Part shown: in pieces, positions 1 to 6,440 of the stretch
Layout: every line of letters starts with the position of its first letter
Position numbering within the stretch: position 1 is the first letter of the stretch
Assembly: GCA_017425305.1 (NCBI GenBank)
Contig: JAFOOW010000024.1
Location: 1-10,083, forward strand
Length of the DNA: 10,083 nucleotides
Origin: Peptostreptococcaceae bacterium
Lineage (GTDB): Bacteria; Bacillota; Clostridia; Peptostreptococcales; Peptostreptococcaceae
Reading direction: 5' to 3'
Translations under genes and position numbers: made by a program
Notes under the pieces: model-generated
Databases searched by the model: none
What the model was told of the DNA's origin: nothing
The model's input: the letters and a program-made list of their open reading frames with translations, nothing else

Positions 1-613
1 TACCAAGTTCTTTTTGTAAATCTTCAAGTAAGTTTATTATTTGTGCTTGTATAGAAACATCTAGCGCTGATATTGGTTCATCACAGAATATAAAGTCAGG
101 CTTAACAGATAAAGCTCTTGCTATACCTATTCTTTGTCTTTGACCTCCACTAAACTCATGTGGATATCTAGTAGCATGTTCTTTGTTAAGACCTACTTTT
201 TTTAACATTTCATAAACTATTTTATCTTTTTCATCTTTACTAAAATTAGTATGTATATCTAATGGCTCTCTTATAATGTCTTTTACAGTCATATTTGGAT
301 TTAAAGATGCATATGGGTCTTGGAATATAGTTTGAGTTCTTTTTCTAAAGTTTTTTAACTCTTTTTCACTTTTCTTAGAAATATCTTCTCCGTCAAATAA
401 TATTTCCCCATCAGTAACATCATATAGTCTTATTAATGTTCTTCCTAAAGTAGATTTACCACATCCACTTTCTCCAACTAAACCTAAAGTTTCACCTTTT
501 TTTATGTAAAAGCTAACATCATCTACTGCTTTAACTTCTTTTATTTCTTTTTTTATTAATCCACTTTTCTTAGTGAAGTATTTTTTTAAGTTTTTTACTT
601 CTATTAAATTCAT
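1..613 (-). CDS. appF: Oligopeptide ABC transporter ATP-binding protein AppF (partial, 3' end missing)
   Basis: This is the second ATPase of the peptide importer, acting on the inner face of the membrane with AppD to power AppB/AppC. The first 204 codons are present and the gene runs off the left edge; family members are about 310-330 residues. It starts at ATG 613, with a perfect AAGGAGG site just upstream that overlaps the appD stop, one base away, so it is translated as part of the operon. Visible motifs are Walker A GESGCGKST (residues 47-55), Q-loop Q98 followed by DPYASLNP, signature SGGQRQR (155-161), Walker B FIFCDEP (174-180) and D-loop SALD (182-185). The PYASLNP and YPHEFSGGQRQR blocks are typical of the OppF/DppF branch. 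The C-terminal oligopeptide-transporter extension lies outside the window. The family assignment is secure; the name App rather than Opp or Dpp rests on gene order. Confidence 0.93.
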   Translation of the reverse strand, partial: MNLIEVKNLKKYFTKKSGLIKKEIKEVKAVDDVSFYIKKGETLGLVGESGCGKSTLGRTLIRLYDVTDGEILFDGEDISKKSEKELKNFRKRTQTIFQDPYASLNPNMTVKDIIREPLDIHTNFSKDEKDKIVYEMLKKVGLNKEHATRYPHEFSGGQRQRIGIARALSVKPDFIFCDEPISALDVSIQAQIINLLEDLQKELG

Positions 614-614
614 A

Positions 615-1589
615 TTAAACCTCCTTATCTAAAAGCCAACAGTTAACTTTATGTGTATCACTTAAAACTGAAATTTCTGGCTTAGCAGTATTACATATAT
701 CCTTCTTTAAGAAGCATCTATCATAAAAAGGACATCCCTTAGGAGGATTTAATAAGTTTGGTGGTGTTCCTTCAATAGGTACTAATCTTTCTTTTTTTGT
801 TCCTTTTCCTTTTGGAATAGACTTTAAAAGACCTATTGTATATGGATGTTTTGGATTTTTAAAGATTTCTTCTACACTTCCTGTTTCCATAATCATTCCA
901 CCATACATAACTATAACTCTATCACAAGTATTATAAACTACACCTAAGTCATGAGTTATTAATATAGTTGAGTTTTCTTGTTCTACATTTAATTTCTTTA
1001 TAAGTCTTAATATTTGAGCTTGTATAGTTACATCTAGTGCTGTAGTTGGCTCATCTGCTATTAATAATTTTGGAGATGAACTCATAGCCATAGCTATACA
1101 TACTCTTTGTCTCATACCACCACTAAATTCATGTGGATAGTTATCTATTCTAGTTTCTGGAGAAGGTATACCAACTAATCTAAGCATTTCTATACTTTTT
1201 TCTCTAGCTTCTTCTTTACTTAAGTTTTGATGCCTCATTATTATTTCGCTCATTTGTTTTCCAACTTTTAAAAGAGGATTTAAAGCAGTCATAGGGTCTT
1301 GAAATACCATAGCTATTTCATTTCCTCTAATGTTTCTCATTTCTTTATCACTTAATTTAAGTAAGTCTTGGTTGTTAAATACAACTTCTCCATCTGTAAT
1401 TTTTCCAGGATGTGCTATTAATCTCATTATAGATTTTGAAGTTATACTTTTTCCACTTCCACTTTCTCCAACAAGACCTACTATTTCATTTTTTCTTATA
1501 TCAAAACTTACGCCTCTTACAGCTTGAACTTCTCCTTTTTTAGTAAAGAAAGAAGTTTTTAAATTTTTTACTTCTAATATATTTTCCAT
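615..1589 (-). CDS. appD: Oligopeptide ABC transporter ATP-binding protein AppD
   Basis: This is the first ATPase of the peptide importer. I chose ATG 1589 (324 residues) over an in-frame GTG at 1598, because the AGGTAGGTG site lies a proper distance before the ATG and runs into the GTG. Counting from this ATG, it shows Walker A GESGSGKS (about 41-48), Q-loop Q97 with DPMTALNP, signature SGGMRQR (about 156-162), Walker B LLIADEP (about 175-181), D-loop ALD and H-loop His 213. The DPMTALNP and SGGMRQR forms mark the OppD/DppD branch. The C-terminal extension contains HPYTIGLL and four cysteines (about 286, 292, 299 and 317) in the oligopeptide/dipeptide C-terminal domain. Such cysteines are known to hold an iron-sulphur cluster in some Dpp/Opp ATPases; whether they do so here is inference. 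It lies 9 bases after appC and one base before appF. Confidence 0.95.
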   Translation of the reverse strand: MENILEVKNLKTSFFTKKGEVQAVRGVSFDIRKNEIVGLVGESGSGKSITSKSIMRLIAHPGKITDGEVVFNNQDLLKLSDKEMRNIRGNEIAMVFQDPMTALNPLLKVGKQMSEIIMRHQNLSKEEAREKSIEMLRLVGIPSPETRIDNYPHEFSGGMRQRVCIAMAMSSSPKLLIADEPTTALDVTIQAQILRLIKKLNVEQENSTILITHDLGVVYNTCDRVIVMYGGMIMETGSVEEIFKNPKHPYTIGLLKSIPKGKGTKKERLVPIEGTPPNLLNPPKGCPFYDRCFLKKDICNTAKPEISVLSDTHKVNCWLLDKEV

Positions 1590-1598
1590 ATATAACAC

Positions 1599-2432
1599 CT
1601 ACCTATCATTTGCCTTTGCTTCAAATACAGACCTTAATGTATCTCCTATTAGGTTAAAACTAAGTACTGTTAAAAGTATAAATATCCCAGGAAATAATGC
1701 CATATGTGGAGCATCTGCTAAAAATCCTTGTGCATCTTTTAGCATACTTCCCCATGATGCATTAGGTTGTTGAACTCCTAGTCCTAAGAAACTTAATGAA
1801 GATTCCATAAGTATTGCACTAGCTATATTTATACTAGATGCAACTATTACAGTAGGTAATATACTTGGAATTATATGTTTACTTATTATTCTAAAACTGC
1901 TTTGTCCTATTGACTTAGCATATAATACATATTCTCTTTCTTTTACAGATAGTGTTTCTGCTCTTACTATTCTTGCAACACCCATCCATCCTAAAAATCC
2001 TATAACTAATATAATATTTTGTATTCCTGAACCTAAGTAAGAATTTACAACTAATATTAAGAAGAATGTTGGTATACTCATAAGTATGTCTATTGCCCTA
2101 GTTATAAAGTAATCTACTTTACCTCCAAAGAATCCACTTATTGAACCTATTATTGTACCAACTGATGTTGATATTAACATAGATAAAAATCCTACAGTAA
2201 GTGATATTCTTCCTCCGTATAAAGCTCTTGTTAAGTAGTCTCTACCCATATTATCAGTTCCAAATAAATTAGTTGCATCTGGTGCTTTTAATCTATTTAT
2301 TGGGTCTATTTGATTTGGGTCAAATGGACTTAAGAAAGCAAAAATAGATGCTAAGCAAAATGTAAAAATTATTATAACAGCAGATAATGCTAGTTTATTT
2401 TCTTTTAAATTATCTTTTAATCTTTCTAACAT
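1599..2432 (-). CDS. appC: Oligopeptide ABC transporter permease AppC
   Basis: This is one of the two membrane subunits that form the peptide channel, pairing with AppB. Two in-frame ATGs exist, at 2438 and 2432. AGGAGG lies only 3 bases from the first but 9 from the second, so I prefer 2432 (277 residues); the difference is two residues. The N-terminus has a membrane helix (about 14-35) followed by the FGTDNMGRDYLTR block (about 57-69), which is typical of the OppC/DppC N-terminal domain. The BPD_transp_1 core follows, with further helices. The EAA-like coupling loop that docks on the ATPases lies at about 168-188 (YVLYAKSIGQ...). The LGLGVQQPNASWGSML block (about 216-231) is also characteristic of OppC proteins. 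It starts 17 bases after the appB stop, and its Shine-Dalgarno sequence sits in that short gap. Confidence 0.95.
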   Translation of the reverse strand: MLERLKDNLKENKLALSAVIIIFTFCLASIFAFLSPFDPNQIDPINRLKAPDATNLFGTDNMGRDYLTRALYGGRISLTVGFLSMLISTSVGTIIGSISGFFGGKVDYFITRAIDILMSIPTFFLILVVNSYLGSGIQNIILVIGFLGWMGVARIVRAETLSVKEREYVLYAKSIGQSSFRIISKHIIPSILPTVIVASSINIASAILMESSLSFLGLGVQQPNASWGSMLKDAQGFLADAPHMALFPGIFILLTVLSFNLIGDTLRSVFEAKANDR

Positions 2433-2449
2433 TTTCATATCCCTCCTAT

Positions 2450-3394
2450 TTATTGCTTAATTCTTGGATCTACAAGTTGATATAATATATCTGCTAATAA
2501 GTTTCCTACTATAAGCATTAATGAAGAGATCATAGTAATTCCCATAACAACAGGATAATCATATCCAAATATAGCATTAACACCTAATTGACCCATTCCT
2601 GGCCATCCAAATATTGTTTCAGTTATAAATGCTCCTGTAAATAATTGAGGAAGTGCCATTGCAAATATAGTAATTACAGGTAGTAAAGTATTTTTTAATA
2701 CATGTTTAAATAGTATTTCTTTTGTAGTTGCTCCATAAGCTCTTTGTGTAAGAACATAATCTTCTCTTAATTGACCTATAGTGCTTGATCTTATATACCT
2801 AGTAAATACACATAGATTATAATAACTTAAAACTATTACCGGCATTATCATATGCTTTATTAAATCTATAGTAGTATTAACTCCTGCACTTCTCATACCC
2901 ACACTTGGAAGTACTCCTAATTTTACTGAGAAAGTATATATAAGTATCATTGCAAACCAAAAGCTTGGTATTGATATACCTACATAAGAAACTACGTTTA
3001 ATATATTATCTATTATTGAATTTTTCTTATATCCAGCATAAAGACCTATTGGTATAGCTAATAATATTGATGTTATTAATGCACTTACTGTTATTAATAA
3101 CGTATTTGGTATTCTTTCAAAAATCATTTGAATTACAGGTCTATGGCTTACTAGTGAGTATCCTAGATTTCCTTGAACTGCATTTACTAACCATTTAAAA
3201 TATTGAACTATTATAGGTTGGTCTAGACCCATACTTATTCTTATTCTTTCTATATCTTCTGGGTGCATCTGAGGTGTTATATAAGCTTGAAGTGGATCAC
3301 CTGGTGCTAGTTGCATTAATAAAAATGATATTATAGATATGAAAAATAACATAGGTATTACACTTATTAACCTTTTTATTACTTTTTCTTTCAT
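2450..3394 (-). CDS. appB: Oligopeptide ABC transporter permease AppB
   Basis: This is the partner membrane subunit of the peptide importer (314 residues, the usual length for OppB/DppB). It opens with a helix (about 8-28) followed by the APGDP motif (30-34) seen in OppB/DppB proteins. Then comes a periplasm-side-type segment containing MGLDQP...QY, and the BPD_transp_1 core with about five helices. The EAA-like coupling loop is at about 213-231 (YVLTQRAYGATTKEI...), and ETIFGWPGMGQLG near the C-terminus is a further family mark. The start at ATG 3394 is supported by AGGAAG eight bases upstream. It is separated from appA by 107 bases that hold a hairpin with a U-tract. Its expression therefore probably depends on readthrough from the appA promoter, since I see no convincing promoter of its own in that gap. 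Confidence 0.95.
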   Translation of the reverse strand: MKEKVIKRLISVIPMLFFISIISFLLMQLAPGDPLQAYITPQMHPEDIERIRISMGLDQPIIVQYFKWLVNAVQGNLGYSLVSHRPVIQMIFERIPNTLLITVSALITSILLAIPIGLYAGYKKNSIIDNILNVVSYVGISIPSFWFAMILIYTFSVKLGVLPSVGMRSAGVNTTIDLIKHMIMPVIVLSYYNLCVFTRYIRSSTIGQLREDYVLTQRAYGATTKEILFKHVLKNTLLPVITIFAMALPQLFTGAFITETIFGWPGMGQLGVNAIFGYDYPVVMGITMISSLMLIVGNLLADILYQLVDPRIKQ

Positions 3395-3419
3395 ATAATG
3401 AACTTCCTTTCTAAATCAT

Positions 3420-3480
3420 AAAAAAAGAATATCTACAAAGCTATCAACTAATTTTAATTAATAAGCTAAATAGATATTCT
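3420..3480 (-). terminator. Intercistronic hairpin with U-tract between appA and appB (partial terminator)
   Basis: On the minus strand, a 10-bp perfect inverted repeat (AGAATATCTA at 3480-3471 and TAGATATTCT at 3435-3426) closes a long AT-rich loop containing a smaller AGCT/AGCT helix. Seven U residues follow at the base (3426-3420). It sits 22 bases after the appA stop and before appB. Receptor-permease gaps in ABC operons often hold such a hairpin. It can end part of the transcripts, or protect the receptor mRNA, so that the receptor exceeds the membrane complex. The stem is AT-rich and the loop long, so leaky termination is expected. Confidence 0.72.
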
Positions 3481-3501
3481 ATTTTGAGTTTTAATTATTT
3501 A

Positions 3502-5079
3502 TTATTTTAACTTTAACTTGTTTAAGTCTCTGAACATGAATATTGGAGCTGGATTAGCTTCTTCAACACCATCGTAGTTTTTATCTATAGCAACTAAAGA
3601 CTTACCGTATGCTATTGGATAAAGAGCTAGTTCATCAACTATTGTTTGTTGTATTTCTTTGTATATTGCATCTCTCTTTGCAGTATCAGTTTCTTTTAAT
3701 GCAGCTTCAAACTTAGCATCTATTTCTGGGTTAGAGTAGTGAGATGCGTTGTTTCCTCCACCTGTTGCAAATACTGATGCATAGTCAGATGGTTCAGATC
3801 CCATTACGTATCCGTTTAATGCTAAATCAAAGTCTGGAGTTTCTGCACCAAGTAATGCTGCGAAGAATGAACTCTTTTCCATTGGCATTAATTCTACTTC
3901 TATACCTACATCCTTTAAGTTATTTTGTATAACTAAAGCTGTAGCTTCTAATTGAGTTTTATGTGTTCCGTAAGCTAACTTAAGCTTTAAGTTTTCAGCT
4001 CCTGCTTGCTTTAATAATTCTTTAGACTTTTCTTTATCTTGCTCGTATTTTTCAACTTCATCAGTGAATCCTATTGTTCCTGGAGCGAATAAAGAAGTTG
4101 CTTTATCTGCATATTCTTCAGACTTGTATGCAGCTTGTATTATTTCATCTCTGTTTATTGCGTAAGCTATAGCTTGTCTAACTTCTTTCTTCTTTAATTG
4201 ATCATTTGATCTTTGAGAGAATACTAAGTTATCAACCATACCTTCATCATATGCAACTATATCTACATTTCCTTTAGCTTCAACATTTTCAACTTCATCT
4301 GGTTGAACATATTTAGCATGAACTTCACCATTTTGTAAAGCTATGTTTGCAGAGTTAGAATCAGCTATTATTCTGTATGTTACTGTTTCTAAGTTAGCTT
4401 TTTCTCCGTAGTAATCTTCAAATCTTTCTAAAGTTATTATTTCTCCAGTTTTGTATTCCTTGAATTTGTATGCACCATTTCCTACTGGATTAGCATTTTT
4501 CTCACTCTTACCAAGATCTGCTTCACCTTCGTATATATGCTTAGCTATAGGTCTTAATCCACCTATTGCATCTTCTATAGCACTAGATACTTCTGGTAAT
4601 TTAAATTCTACAGTAAGGTCATCTATTTTGTTAACTTCTACTGTTTTATCCCCTAATACGAATCCGCCTCTACCTTTTGCAGCTTGAGCTTCATCTAACA
4701 TACTTTCAACTGTAAATACTATGTCATCTGCAGTTAAAGCTTGTCCATCATGCCATTTTATATCTTTCTTTAAAGTTACTGTGTAAGTTAAGAAATCTTC
4801 TGATGCTTTTATATCTTCAGCAAGATAGAATGTTTTATCCCCATTTTCTTCTATAACATATAATGGATTGTATATAGCATTCATAACTGTCATAGAAACT
4901 CTATCGTTTGCGTAAAGTGGGTTGAAGTTCATAGCTTCTCCACTTGCAACTATACTTATAGTTGATGCCATATCTCCTGATGATTGTACAGCTTCATCTG
5001 TTGATGTAGATGAACATCCAACAGTTACAAGTGCTGTACTTATAAGCCCTAATGCTATTAATTTTCTAGCAAATTTCAT
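3502..5079 (-). CDS. appA: Oligopeptide-binding lipoprotein AppA
   Basis: This is the extracellular solute-binding receptor of the peptide importer, a family 5 binding protein (SBP_bac_5) of 525 residues, the normal length. The N-terminus has a basic start, a hydrophobic helix and a lipobox TVGC with Cys22. Position -3 is Thr instead of the usual Leu/Val/Ile, but the SSTST run after the Cys fits a lipoprotein. Lipidation would anchor it to the outer face of the membrane. The block W109-H-D-G-Q with LTADDIVFTVE (about 109-125) is a hallmark of family 5 receptors. The ATG at 5079 has AGGAGG at good spacing. It is the first gene of the operon, with its promoter just upstream and a hairpin just downstream. 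The sequence fixes the family; that the cargo is oligopeptides rather than dipeptides or nickel is inferred from the adjacent App-type genes. Confidence 0.94.
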   Translation of the reverse strand: MKFARKLIALGLISTALVTVGCSSTSTDEAVQSSGDMASTISIVASGEAMNFNPLYANDRVSMTVMNAIYNPLYVIEENGDKTFYLAEDIKASEDFLTYTVTLKKDIKWHDGQALTADDIVFTVESMLDEAQAAKGRGGFVLGDKTVEVNKIDDLTVEFKLPEVSSAIEDAIGGLRPIAKHIYEGEADLGKSEKNANPVGNGAYKFKEYKTGEIITLERFEDYYGEKANLETVTYRIIADSNSANIALQNGEVHAKYVQPDEVENVEAKGNVDIVAYDEGMVDNLVFSQRSNDQLKKKEVRQAIAYAINRDEIIQAAYKSEEYADKATSLFAPGTIGFTDEVEKYEQDKEKSKELLKQAGAENLKLKLAYGTHKTQLEATALVIQNNLKDVGIEVELMPMEKSSFFAALLGAETPDFDLALNGYVMGSEPSDYASVFATGGGNNASHYSNPEIDAKFEAALKETDTAKRDAIYKEIQQTIVDELALYPIAYGKSLVAIDKNYDGVEEANPAPIFMFRDLNKLKLK

Positions 5080-5143
5080 AATTTTTCCTCCTAATAATAC
5101 TTCCCCTAATTAAAGTACTTTTGTTATTTTTTGTAATTTTTCG

Positions 5144-5156
5144 TACTAGCCTAGTA
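5144..5156. promoter_or_regulatory. 13-bp dyad at the appA -10/start region (candidate operator)
   Basis: TACTAGCCTAGTA is a perfect inverted repeat with a single central base. It overlaps the last bases of the proposed appA -10 box and the expected transcription start, where a bound repressor would block transcription. It does not match a CodY box or any operator I recognise. It is short, so chance is possible. Confidence 0.4.
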
Positions 5157-5182
5157 TAATATGTCGATAAAAAAAAGTACAA
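5153..5182 (-). promoter_or_regulatory. Candidate sigma-A promoter of the appABCDF operon
   Basis: On the minus strand, TTGTAC (5182-5177), an 18-base spacer and TATACT (5158-5153) form a plausible vegetative promoter. An alternative -10, TATTAT, lies 3 bases further upstream but with a 15-base spacer. The predicted start is near 5146, giving a leader of about 65 bases before the appA ATG. The -35 box lies inside the downstream arm of the preceding gene's terminator. Confidence 0.55.
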
Positions 5183-5233
5183 TCGATTTTTTCTATGGTT
5201 AATTACCAATAAATAGAAAAAATCTATTGTACT
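5169..5233 (-). terminator. Strong intrinsic terminator after the SH3-domain gene
   Basis: A 21-bp stem with a single mismatch (5213-5233 against 5176-5196) closes a 16-base loop. On the minus strand it is followed by eight U residues (5176-5169). It starts 21 bases after the stop of the SH3-domain gene and insulates that gene from the app operon. There is no T-run at the other end, so it works in one direction only. Confidence 0.9.
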
Positions 5234-5254
5234 AATATTCTATAAATTCATTAT

Positions 5255-5992
5255 TTATATATCTGCTAAATATTCCTTACTTACATAAGCATATCCACCA
5301 TTATATTCTATCTTTGTCCATCCTGTGTTAACTTCATAGACAACTACTACAATATCACCTTTTTTAAGCTTTCCTACTATAGCATTTTTAGTAGAAGGTC
5401 CACTTCTTACATTTAATATTGTAGCTGTACATTTTCTCTTTGTTACTTTAGCCGATGTTTCTTCATTACTTGGCTTTTCTATAGTTTCTTCAGTTAAGTA
5501 CTGAGCACTTACATAAGCATAATTATTTTTATACTTAACTCTAGACCATCCATTACTTGTTGTATATATAACTTGAACTTTATCGCCTTTATTTAATTTA
5601 CCTATTACTCTTTCAGAAGTAGAAGGACCAGTTCTTACATTTACTGAGTCACCAGTACATCTCATAATTTTTATACTAGTTTGACTTTCTGTACTTGGCT
5701 TAGTGTTTGTAGATTCAACTTCTTTTAAATATTGTTTCGATACATAGCCTACATATCCATTATATTTTACTTTTGCCCAAGCTCCTAAGTATTCTATTAT
5801 TTCTAATTTACTACCTTTTTTCATAGTTAAAATAATATTATAGTTAGTTCCTACTCCTTCTCTTAGGTTAAGGTTTGCTGTTGTTTCATAAATTTTTCCT
5901 TGTCCATAAGATTGACTTGGATTTGTCGCTGATAAAGCAGCCATTCCTAAAGTTATTAAAGATATTGTTTTAAAATTTTGTGTATTTATCAT
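5255..5992 (-). CDS. Secreted protein with three bacterial SH3 domains
   Basis: This 245-residue protein probably acts outside the cell. The N-terminus has a hydrophobic stretch (about 8-21) and small residues SQSYG near 30, consistent with a signal peptide without a lipobox. Three SH3_3-type repeats follow, at about 36-89, 109-166 and 187-243. Each has the pattern LNLR/VNVR/LNVR-x-GPST, then G-K-L-x-K-G-D, GW-x-K-V/I-x-Y and a closing YVS-x-x-YL. Linkers are rich in Thr, Ser, Glu and Lys. Repeats 2 and 3 each carry a Cys at the equivalent position (112 and 188). Such domains usually bind peptidoglycan and accompany amidase or peptidase domains; no catalytic domain is present here. The ATG at 5992 has AGAGGT six bases upstream. 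A cyclic di-GMP riboswitch and terminator lie in its leader, and a strong terminator ends the unit. Wall binding is inference; the domain call is firm. Confidence 0.88.
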   Translation of the reverse strand: MINTQNFKTISLITLGMAALSATNPSQSYGQGKIYETTANLNLREGVGTNYNIILTMKKGSKLEIIEYLGAWAKVKYNGYVGYVSKQYLKEVESTNTKPSTESQTSIKIMRCTGDSVNVRTGPSTSERVIGKLNKGDKVQVIYTTSNGWSRVKYKNNYAYVSAQYLTEETIEKPSNEETSAKVTKRKCTATILNVRSGPSTKNAIVGKLKKGDIVVVVYEVNTGWTKIEYNGGYAYVSKEYLADI

Positions 5993-6007
5993 AGTTGACC
6001 TCTTTCA

Positions 6008-6028
6008 TATATAATTTTGTATTATATA
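6008..6028 (-). promoter_or_regulatory. AU-only hairpin / possible second -10 box before the SH3-domain gene
   Basis: An 8-bp perfect inverted repeat (TATATAAT/ATTATATA, 5-base loop) lies a few bases upstream of the Shine-Dalgarno sequence. It also contains a perfect TATAAT on the minus strand (6026-6021), but I see no good -35 box at 16-18 bases upstream. It may be a weak riboswitch-independent promoter, a leader hairpin that affects translation, or chance in AT-rich DNA. Confidence 0.28.
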
Positions 6029-6129
6029 GATTTATCACCTTAAGTTGTTGATTAGAAAATACCTAAAATTCAATACATCTTTCTCCATCGGTTTCATGTC
6101 ATTTTAAGTTTTAATTGTTGACGATAAAT

Positions 6130-6154
6130 AAAAAAGCTACTCTAAAAGAGTAGC
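6130..6154 (-). terminator. Riboswitch-linked intrinsic terminator upstream of the SH3-domain gene
   Basis: On the minus strand, GCTACTCT, a 3-base loop and AGAGTAGC form a perfect 8-bp hairpin followed by six U residues (6135-6130). It lies about 105 bases after the cyclic di-GMP riboswitch core and 138 bases before the SH3-domain ATG, so it would end transcription before the gene. An upstream segment (minus strand 6258-6251) is complementary to 8 bases of its 5' side and could act as an antiterminator. Confidence 0.87.
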
Positions 6155-6257
6155 GTATAATCACAAATAAAATAAATTATTGCATACAAAATAAATATAA
6201 TAACTTTATACAAAATAATTTAATATTGTGTATAACAAAAAGACATTATGTACTCTT

Positions 6258-6335
6258 TGGCAACTGGCTGGCATGACTATAAATAGTTTTAGCCCCTATA
6301 GCTTTGCGTCACTAGATTTCCCTAGTTTTGCCGTA
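6258..6335 (-). promoter_or_regulatory. Cyclic di-GMP-I riboswitch (GEMM-I)
   Basis: Read on the minus strand, this stretch has the landmarks of the GEMM-I class. P1 is formed by GGCAA (6332-6328) and TTGCC (6263-6259). An ACTAGG/TCTAGT hairpin is capped by a GAAA tetraloop. The conserved GTGACGCAAAGC joins to the second helix, which has a GGGGCTAAAAC side and returns through ATGCCAGCCAGTTGCC. The order and spacing match clostridial members that I know. It is preceded by its own promoter and followed by a terminator and the SH3-domain gene. Class I elements paired with terminators in Clostridioides difficile act as OFF switches, so high cyclic di-GMP probably lowers expression; that direction is inferred here. 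The 6155-6250 linker is AT-rich and contains an 11-base direct repeat (ATACAAAATAA at 6184 and 6208) of unknown meaning. Confidence 0.92.
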
Positions 6336-6376
6336 TGAATTTTTTAAACTTAAATTTATTTAAATCTTACTTAGTC

Positions 6377-6405
6377 ATTATAGTAAAATTTTTCATATAT
6401 GTCTA
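6377..6405 (-). promoter_or_regulatory. Sigma-A promoter of the cyclic di-GMP riboswitch unit
   Basis: On the minus strand, TAGACA (6405-6400), exactly 17 bases and TATAAT (6382-6377) form a near-consensus vegetative promoter. The start is predicted near 6370, about 35-40 bases before the riboswitch core. It begins 36 bases after the btuD stop, so the SH3-domain gene is a transcription unit separate from the btu operon. Confidence 0.8.
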
Positions 6406-6439
6406 CCATATTTATACAATCTTTATATGGTATTTTTTT
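6404..6439 (+). terminator. Hairpin after btuD with a T-tract only on the plus strand
   Basis: TACCATAT (6404-6411) and ATATGGTA (6425-6432) form a perfect 8-bp stem with a 13-base loop, followed on the plus strand by seven T residues (6433-6439). In that direction it resembles an intrinsic terminator facing into btuD, although no plus-strand gene is seen. For the minus-strand btu transcript it is a hairpin 8 bases after the stop with no U-tract, so at best a weak end. It also touches the -35 box of the riboswitch promoter. Confidence 0.45.
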
Positions 6440-6440
6440 C

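Noticed and set aside
1587..1598. GTG at 1598 as the appD start
   Set aside because: The GTG is part of the AGGTAGGTG ribosome site for the ATG at 1589 and has no well-spaced site of its own.
3744..5113. Several plus-strand open frames of 60-80 codons inside appA
   Set aside because: They are antisense shadows of a well-supported receptor gene, with no ribosome sites or protein motifs.
6070..6115. A possible SigD-type (flagellar sigma) promoter: CCGAT core in ACCGATGG with TAAA upstream on the minus strand
   Set aside because: The -10 matches only the CCGAT core of GCCGATAA, and the available TAAA boxes lie at spacings of about 10 or 17, outside the usual 14-16.
6184..6218. The 11-base direct repeat ATACAAAATAA (two copies, 24 bases apart) as a CRISPR or integration repeat
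   Set aside because: There are only two short AT-only copies within an AT-rich leader linker, with no further copies and no adjacent associated genes; chance is likely.
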